This document shows, piece after piece, positions 5,459 through 8,402 of a stretch of DNA of 8,402 bases (its first letter is position 1; every line of letters starts with the position of its first letter). Source of the DNA: Saccharicrinis sp. UBA6048 (GTDB taxonomy: Bacteria > Bacteroidota > Bacteroidia > Bacteroidales > Marinilabiliaceae). The stretch spans positions 1-8,402 of the forward strand of contig DIYS01000202.1 in NCBI GenBank assembly GCA_002429115.1, written 5' to 3'. The notes beneath the pieces were generated by a model. The model saw only the letters and a list, made by a program, of their open reading frames with translations. It did not search any database and was not told where the DNA came from. The translations under genes were made by a program, and so were the position numbers.

Positions 5459-5491
5459 GCCCTTGCAGCTCATTGGCTTGCAAGGGCTTTT
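5459..5491 (+). terminator. Second intrinsic terminator ending the early operon
   Basis: GCCCTTGCA (5459-5467) and TGCAAGGGC (5479-5487) form a perfect GC-rich 9-bp stem with an 11-base loop, followed by TTTT on the plus strand. It lies directly after the preceding A/T hairpin, so the two act as tandem terminators before the Rha promoter. Confidence 0.72.
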
Positions 5492-5513
5492 AAACTAAAA
5501 ATTAACGCATCAC

Positions 5514-5542
5514 TTGCATGTCAAAAATAATTCGTAATATTG
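5514..5542 (+). promoter_or_regulatory. Candidate Bacteroidota promoter of the Rha leader
   Basis: TTG (5514-5516), 18 bases, then TAATATTG (5535-5542), one mismatch from TAnnTTTG. Transcription would start near 5547, which is exactly where the first arm of the leader's end-closing helix (GTCTAAG) begins. No other promoter fits between the leader and the Rha start. Confidence 0.5.
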
Positions 5543-5546
5543 CAAT

Positions 5547-5725
5547 GTCTAAGTATTATTCTCAGGGTGGAGATTCCGCCCATACATTGCGTTTAGGGCT
5601 TTTTTTATGCCCTAAAGTTACGTATAACAATATGCGGCTGTTTGCACCGTGTGGCTATTGTAATGGTAGCCCAAGCCCTGAGAATGGACTTAGACAGCGG
5701 GTAAAGCGAGCAGCCGTCTTTTTTC
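5547..5725 (+). ncRNA. Structured leader/RNA upstream of Rha, possibly C4-antisense-like
   Basis: The RNA predicted from the promoter folds end to end: GTCTAAG (5547-5553) with CTTAGAC (5689-5695), and TTCTCAGGG (5559-5567) with CCCTGAGAA (5676-5684). Inside are TTTAGGGC/GCCCTAAA (5592-5599/5609-5616, loop TTTTTTTAT) and ACAATA/TATTGT (5627-5632/5656-5661). Two alternatives compete: GGGTGG/CCGCCC (5565-5570/5576-5581) uses the GGG of the second helix, and AGAC/GTCT (5692-5695/5716-5719) followed by TTTTTT (5719-5725 region) forms a terminator using the closing helix. A switchable leader before an antirepressor-type gene is the known layout of phage P1/P7 C4 RNA. Identity with the C4 family is a guess. 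The 78-codon ORF across it is not credited. Confidence 0.5.
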
Positions 5726-5755
5726 TGCATGCAAGTCTTAAAACATTCTTATAAT

Positions 5756-6523
5756 ATGAATTTACCTTCAAACAATGCTACCATGAGTAGCAAGGAAATT
5801 GCAGAATTAACAGGCAAGCTTCACAAAAATGTGATGCGTGACATTAGAAACATGCAGCCTGCATGGCAAAATGTTACTGGGCGCAAATTTGAGCTCAGTG
5901 AGTTTAAAGATTCAACTGGTCGCAAATTGCCAATGTTTAAGCTAACTCAAAAAGAATGCCTTTTTATTGCCACTAAGTTCAATGACGAAGCTCGTGCTAA
6001 ATTGGTATTAAGGTGGTATCAACTGGAGACAAAGCAGGTTGCTCAAGTCAACCATTCTGCTGAACTTGAAAAGCTAACAGAACTTGCTACACAAACCTTA
6101 AAAGGGCTTAATGTTGTTTCAACCACACTAAGCAACTATAACGAGCGCATTTCCAACCTCGAAAACCAAGTGCTAACAAATAAGCCTCCAAAACATCAGG
6201 CTGCAAAATTGGCTCTTGAGGTAATTGATGCCAGGGCCCAGGAGTACGATTTTGCCAAAATAAACGGTCACAATGTGCGTCGCATCATCGTTAACGAGCG
6301 TGTTTATTACAGCATTAACGATATACTACAAGCCATCGGCGTAAGCACCGGCAGTGGTCAGGTAGCCAAAAAGCTTAACCGCAATGCGCCCCACACCGTG
6401 GCCAAAATACACATCTTTGGCAATACACACCCGGCTTGGTTCTGCACCAAACACGGCATCGACCTTATACAAAGCGGTAGCCGTAAACTTAATGGAAGTA
6501 GAATAAAATGCGAACTAAACTAA
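5756..6523 (+). CDS. rha: Rha-family phage regulatory protein with C-terminal Bro/KilA-like module
   Basis: The 255-residue protein has the pRha domain in residues ~10-95: MSSKEIAELTGKLHKNVMRD (winged-helix-like, DNA-binding), then LPMFKLTQKECLFIATKF and RAKLVLRWYQLE, all typical. A coiled-coil linker follows (~105-142). The C-terminal part (IIVNERVYYSINDILQAIGV, then HTVAKIHIFGNTHPAWFCTK) resembles the small antirepressor-type domains often joined to Rha. Rha proteins regulate phage development; in phi80 rha interferes with growth in hosts lacking IHF. I chose the ATG at 5756; an in-frame ATG at 5729 lies just after the leader's T-run and adds nine unlike residues. Expression probably depends on readthrough of the upstream leader. 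The stop overlaps the Shine-Dalgarno of the next gene. Confidence 0.85.
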   Translation: MNLPSNNATMSSKEIAELTGKLHKNVMRDIRNMQPAWQNVTGRKFELSEFKDSTGRKLPMFKLTQKECLFIATKFNDEARAKLVLRWYQLETKQVAQVNHSAELEKLTELATQTLKGLNVVSTTLSNYNERISNLENQVLTNKPPKHQAAKLALEVIDARAQEYDFAKINGHNVRRIIVNERVYYSINDILQAIGVSTGSGQVAKKLNRNAPHTVAKIHIFGNTHPAWFCTKHGIDLIQSGSRKLNGSRIKCELN

Positions 6524-6530
6524 GGGAGGG
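6522..6530 (+). promoter_or_regulatory. Strong Shine-Dalgarno AAGGGAGGG
   Basis: AAGGGAGGG ends 7 bases before the ATG at 6538 and overlaps the Rha stop. It is the only clear anti-16S match I see upstream of a gene in this window. It decides for the start at 6538 over the in-frame ATG at 6508, which lies upstream of it. Confidence 0.65.
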
Positions 6531-6537
6531 TGTAACT

Positions 6538-6774
6538 ATGGAACTACTACGTTTTGGAAACCGAGAGCACACTTTAGAAGCCTTTCAGGATATCTTTTGT
6601 CGCAACGAAGAACTAAGCGATATGCTAAGGCGCAAAGGTATTACAGAAGCTATCTTTACCTTTGATAAATACTTTGATACTTCCTATTTGCCACTTGTTA
6701 AAGGCGAAGCCCGCGACAAAATGTTTATCGAAAAGCTGCGTAAAATCAAAGAACGGTATTTCGACCCTATTTAA
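6538..6774 (+). CDS. Small hypothetical protein downstream of Rha
   Basis: The 78-residue protein MELLRFGNREHTLEAFQDIF... looks helical and mixed-charge, with EAIFTFDKYFDTSYLPL in the middle and a basic helix (IEKLRKIKERYFDPI) at the end. No family is recognised. It is the last gene before the 6802-6830 terminator and is co-transcribed with Rha. Unlike all its neighbours it has a strong Shine-Dalgarno, so it may be translated at a higher or independently set rate. Confidence 0.6.
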   Translation: MELLRFGNREHTLEAFQDIFCRNEELSDMLRRKGITEAIFTFDKYFDTSYLPLVKGEARDKMFIEKLRKIKERYFDPI

Positions 6775-6783
6775 ACGCCTCCT

Positions 6784-6800
6784 CAATCAATTAATTAGTA
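6784..6800 (+). repeat. Orphan copy 3 of the leader repeat CAATCAATTAATTAGTA
   Basis: Identical over 17 bases to 4973-4989, but here no start codon follows: the sequence continues into a terminator hairpin. This looks like a gene leader whose gene is gone, at the left edge of the secreted-protein cargo unit. Confidence 0.55.
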
Positions 6801-6801
6801 C

Positions 6802-6830
6802 AGCCCGTTGGATATCCCAATGGGCTTTTT
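6802..6830 (+). terminator. Intrinsic terminator of the Rha operon
   Basis: AGCCCGTTGG (6802-6811) pairs with CCAATGGGCT (6817-6826), 10 bp with one G-T pair and a five-base loop, followed by a T-run (6826-6830). It ends transcription from the Rha leader before the cargo gene. Confidence 0.85.
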
Positions 6831-6837
6831 ACTTTTG
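6808..6837 (+). promoter_or_regulatory. Promoter of the secreted cargo gene, nested in the terminator
   Basis: TTG (6808-6810) lies in the terminator's left arm; 19 bases later comes TACTTTTG (6830-6837), an exact match to TAnnTTTG that begins in the terminator's T-run. Transcription would start near 6843, giving a leader of about 25 bases before the ATG at 6867. Confidence 0.6.
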
Positions 6838-6866
6838 TTGTGTATTACACGACAAAATAATTAATT

Positions 6867-7643
6867 ATGAAATCACTAATCCTATTAATTACAGCATTGT
6901 TTATTGCTTCTATTTCAAGTGCTCAAATAGAATGGGCAGCAACTTACAACGATACTTTTGAATCAATTGGCGAAACACATGCCTTTGGTATGTGCGAAAC
7001 GCCCAGCGGTGTCCGTCAACTTAGAATTTATAAGAACGAAACAAAGTGGTATGTTGATATTATGCAGATAGTATCAGGTAATAAGCTAACAACTAATAAA
7101 ACAAGCGAATTAACTTACACAGCTCCCGATTGGAAAATACAGAGTGATTTTCAATTAGTAGGAATCTACAATGTTTGTCACAACCTTATTGCTAAAAACA
7201 AACTAGCTTTTGAATTGATATTTGAAGACCCAAATCCTGAACCTAACCATGCTCAATATTGGTGCTATTTATATGATGAAGAAGGAACCTTATTAAATAT
7301 AACTTGGGGCATACAAGGGCAAATTATAGGTGACTATATAATTCATGAAACATGCCAGCCTTACGATATTACGCAACGCATTTGGCATATTAGTAAAATA
7401 GGAAGTAAAACAAGTACAAGTGCAAAGGCTGTAGATTTCCCAAATCTTTTAGTATTCCCCAATCCTTCAAGCAAACAACTCAACCTTAGTCAATCAGGTG
7501 AAGTTATTCAAATATATAACCTTAATGGGCAACTAATTGAGCAACTACCACCTCACACAAACACTATAAATATCAGTAATTATACCAAAGGCCAGTACTT
7601 AATTAAGGTTGATAATACAACACTCAAGTTTATCAAGGAATAA
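6867..7643 (+). CDS. Secreted protein with signal peptide and T9SS C-terminal sorting domain (moron)
   Basis: The 258-residue protein has a clear signal peptide (MKSLILLITALFIASISSAQ, cleavage likely after Ala19) and a mature middle domain of about 170 residues, beta-rich and with four cysteines in CETPSG, VCHNL, YWCYL and ETCQP contexts that could form two disulfides. From about residue 191 comes a type A Por/T9SS sorting domain: FPNPSSKQLNLS, IQIYNLNGQLIEQL, INISNYTKGQYLIKV, ending LKFIKE. It should cross the inner membrane by Sec and the outer membrane by the host type IX system, to be released or bound at the surface. The middle domain is not recognised. Its own promoter, leader (AATTAATTATG) and terminator make it an independent lysogenic cargo gene. 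A/T-richer codon use than its neighbours supports separate origin. Confidence 0.85.
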   Translation: MKSLILLITALFIASISSAQIEWAATYNDTFESIGETHAFGMCETPSGVRQLRIYKNETKWYVDIMQIVSGNKLTTNKTSELTYTAPDWKIQSDFQLVGIYNVCHNLIAKNKLAFELIFEDPNPEPNHAQYWCYLYDEEGTLLNITWGIQGQIIGDYIIHETCQPYDITQRIWHISKIGSKTSTSAKAVDFPNLLVFPNPSSKQLNLSQSGEVIQIYNLNGQLIEQLPPHTNTINISNYTKGQYLIKVDNTTLKFIKE

Positions 7644-7646
7644 AGG

Positions 7647-7673
7647 AAAGCAGCGTCAAGCTGCTTTTTTTTT
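7647..7673 (+). terminator. Strong intrinsic terminator of the cargo gene
   Basis: AAAGCAGC (7647-7654), loop GTCAA, GCTGCTTT (7660-7667), with nine Ts at 7665-7673. It begins 4 bases after the cargo gene's stop. The stop codon and last five codons of the minus-strand methyltransferase lie inside it. Confidence 0.88.
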
Positions 7674-8216
7674 ATCCACATCCTTGTATTTATTGAATAG
7701 TTCTTTATAGTCGTACTTCACAATTTGCAAACCATCTAAGTAGCCGGTGACGTTGTAACCCGACTTACGTACACAGTTGTACATGGTGGACTTTTCCAAC
7801 TCCTGAATGTTTAGTGCGTATTTCATGCTAAATAATAGCGACGATGACAGCGTAATGTAATCAACAAAGCCTTTGGCTTCTTCGCTCTTAATATAGTCGA
7901 TAATTGACCACTTAACATCGTTAGGTAGCTTCTTATCCTCTGTACATCCAGTTACCAACTCACGGATGCGCTCGAGCATGCGGTTGGTTTTATCTACATG
8001 CAAGAGGCGACGGTGATAATCATCAAAATCGTTATAGACTACCTGGGCATCCGGGCGGACGCTTTTAGCGGTGTGCGACAATAGGCCACTACCGCCAAAC
8101 AGGTCGATAAATACTTTGGTGTTTTCAAACTCGTTTAAAGCTGTTTTAAAGTGCGTTAAAAAGCGCCGCTTTTGTCCCATAAAAGGAAGCGGCGCACTTG
8201 TGTAAGGTTTCTTCAT
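7656..8216 (-). CDS. Truncated D12-class DNA adenine methyltransferase, probably inactive
   Basis: The 186-residue product begins like a Dam-type (D12) N6-adenine methyltransferase: PFMGQKRRFL (residues 11-20, AdoMet-binding motif), motif I FIDLFGGSG (36-44), VVYNDFDDY (59-67), then the target-recognition part with TGFVDYITLSSS-like text (KGFVDYITLSSSLLF here) and GYLDGLQIVKYDYKELFNKY. In complete relatives the next segment carries the catalytic DPPY. Here the frame instead runs YKDVDKKKAA and stops, the last five residues being encoded by the cargo gene's terminator. About 80 residues or more, including DPPY, are missing, and DNA beyond is cargo sequence, so no simple frameshift explains it. 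A dead enzyme, or a DNA-binding remnant, is likely. Confidence 0.8.
   Translation of the reverse strand: MKKPYTSAPLPFMGQKRRFLTHFKTALNEFENTKVFIDLFGGSGLLSHTAKSVRPDAQVVYNDFDDYHRRLLHVDKTNRMLERIRELVTGCTEDKKLPNDVKWSIIDYIKSEEAKGFVDYITLSSSLLFSMKYALNIQELEKSTMYNCVRKSGYNVTGYLDGLQIVKYDYKELFNKYKDVDKKKAA
8163..8195 (-). other. GC-rich hairpin in the 5' coding part of the methyltransferase
   Basis: GCGCCGCTT (8163-8171) and AAGCGGCGC (8187-8195) form a perfect 9-bp inverted repeat with a 15-base loop, starting about 20 bases inside the gene and spanning its conserved PFMGQK codons. It could slow translation start or be a coincidence of codon choice. Confidence 0.3.
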
Positions 8217-8244
8217 TTGTTATCGTTTTGAATGTTTATATTTG
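8216..8244 (+). promoter_or_regulatory. Consensus Bacteroidota promoter, divergent from the methyltransferase
   Basis: TTTG (8216-8219), 17 bases, TATATTTG (8237-8244): an exact TAnnTTTG element at accepted spacing. Transcription would start near 8249-8251 on the plus strand. The upstream element overlaps the methyltransferase start codon. Confidence 0.65.
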
Positions 8245-8248
8245 TGGT

Positions 8249-8393
8249 CTCTCTACATTTTTAAATACAAAAGGTGCGTACACACCGTCCAAAGGCATTG
8301 GCCTCCGGCGTGGTGTGTATGCACCTTAGTATTTAGCGAAAGGTCAGAGAGTCGCTAAGTGAGTCGGAGGCTCTTTTACCTCCTGTATTTTTA
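8249..8393 (+). ncRNA. Highly structured RNA or leader with long hairpin and candidate switch
   Basis: AAGGTGCGTACACACC (8271-8286) pairs with GGTGTGTATGCACCTT (8312-8327), 16 bp with one G-T pair, extended below by TAAATAC/GTATTTA (8262-8268/8329-8335). The apical loop holds CCAA/TTGG (8289-8292/8298-8301) and GGCCTCCGGC (8300-8309), which can pair with GTCGGAGGCT (8363-8372), a possible pseudoknot. Alternatives: GGAGG/CCTCC (8366-8370/8379-8383) followed by TGTATTTTTA is terminator-like and excludes that pairing; TTAGCGA/TCGCTAA (8333-8339/8352-8358) competes with the basal helix; CTCTCT (8249-8254) can meet AGAGAG (8346-8351). No coding frame is evident. It may be a small RNA or a regulated leader for a gene beyond the window. 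No known family is recognised. Confidence 0.55.
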
Positions 8394-8402
8394 GACTAGT
8401 AT

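Noticed and set aside
5547..5695. 6S RNA as the identity of the Rha leader
   Set aside because: The paired ends and size resemble 6S RNA, but there is no clear single central bubble, the internal part has several hairpins, and the position before a phage regulator favours a leader or antisense RNA.
5518..5754. A 78-codon plus-strand reading frame over the Rha leader
   Set aside because: It starts within the promoter, crosses several strong hairpins and a seven-T loop, and its sequence looks like translated structured RNA. Kept as an RNA instead, though protein conservation would reverse this.
5729..5755. Upstream ATG start for the Rha protein
   Set aside because: The nine added residues do not resemble the family start and the ATG lies directly behind the leader's T-run; the ATG at 5756 fits better.
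6662..6961. A 99-codon plus-strand frame bridging the terminator at 6802
   Set aside because: It crosses a strong terminator and promoter and overlaps two better genes in other frames.
1..8402. CRISPR array, rRNA, complete tRNA, reverse transcriptase/retron or insertion sequence
   Set aside because: No spaced direct repeats, rRNA segments, full cloverleaf, RT motif or IS transposase with terminal repeats seen; the only tRNA-like segment lacks the D and anticodon arms.

Overview
The window reads as part of a Mu-like (transposable, replicative-transposition) phage or prophage of a Bacteroidota host. The phage call rests on the gene order: the C-terminal end of a probable transposase A, a MuB-like AAA+ ATPase, a DUF3164 protein, a string of tiny early genes, a GemA-like (DUF1018) protein, and a Rha-family regulator. 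The host call rests on a cargo protein with a type IX secretion (T9SS) C-terminal sorting domain, on promoters of the Bacteroidota form TTG-N17-19-TAnnTTTG, and on the near absence of Shine-Dalgarno sequences, with A/T-rich leaders in front of most genes instead.

Layout. (1) Positions 1-5311 hold a compact plus-strand early operon: transposase A end, transposition protein B, and about fifteen small genes that overlap by ATGA or lie a few bases apart. Several encode Cys-rich putative zinc proteins and two encode single-span membrane proteins. A tRNA-like T-arm hairpin lies in one gap (2673-2716), and a short palindromic repeat is read in frame within the gemA-like gene. (2) At 5144-5490 the operon meets a convergent minus-strand gene (5214-5411) that has its own terminator inside the last plus-strand ORF. 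Two hairpins with T-runs then end the plus-strand operon. (3) Positions 5514-5755 hold a promoter and a roughly 150-180 nt structured leader or RNA with mutually exclusive pairings, directly before the Rha gene (5756-6523). This arrangement recalls the C4 antisense/antirepressor logic of phages P1 and P7. A small gene with a real Shine-Dalgarno and a strong terminator follow. (4) Positions 6802-7673 form an autonomous cargo ('moron') unit: a promoter nested in the upstream terminator, a secreted protein with signal peptide and T9SS sorting domain, and its own terminator. (5) On the minus strand a D12-class adenine methyltransferase is cut off just before the catalytic DPPY motif would be expected, exactly at the moron's terminator. 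This suggests the moron arrived by replacing the 3' half of that gene. (6) From about 8249 to the window end, a consensus Bacteroidota promoter drives a second highly structured RNA with a long hairpin, a possible pseudoknot and an alternative terminator. It may continue past the window.

How it works together: A and B carry out transposition, and DUF3164, GemA and the small early genes are presumed to take over host functions. The Rha switch region would control the change in phage programme, while the moron is probably expressed from the prophage and displays or secretes a protein at the host surface. All family assignments are from reading the translated sequence; no searches were run.
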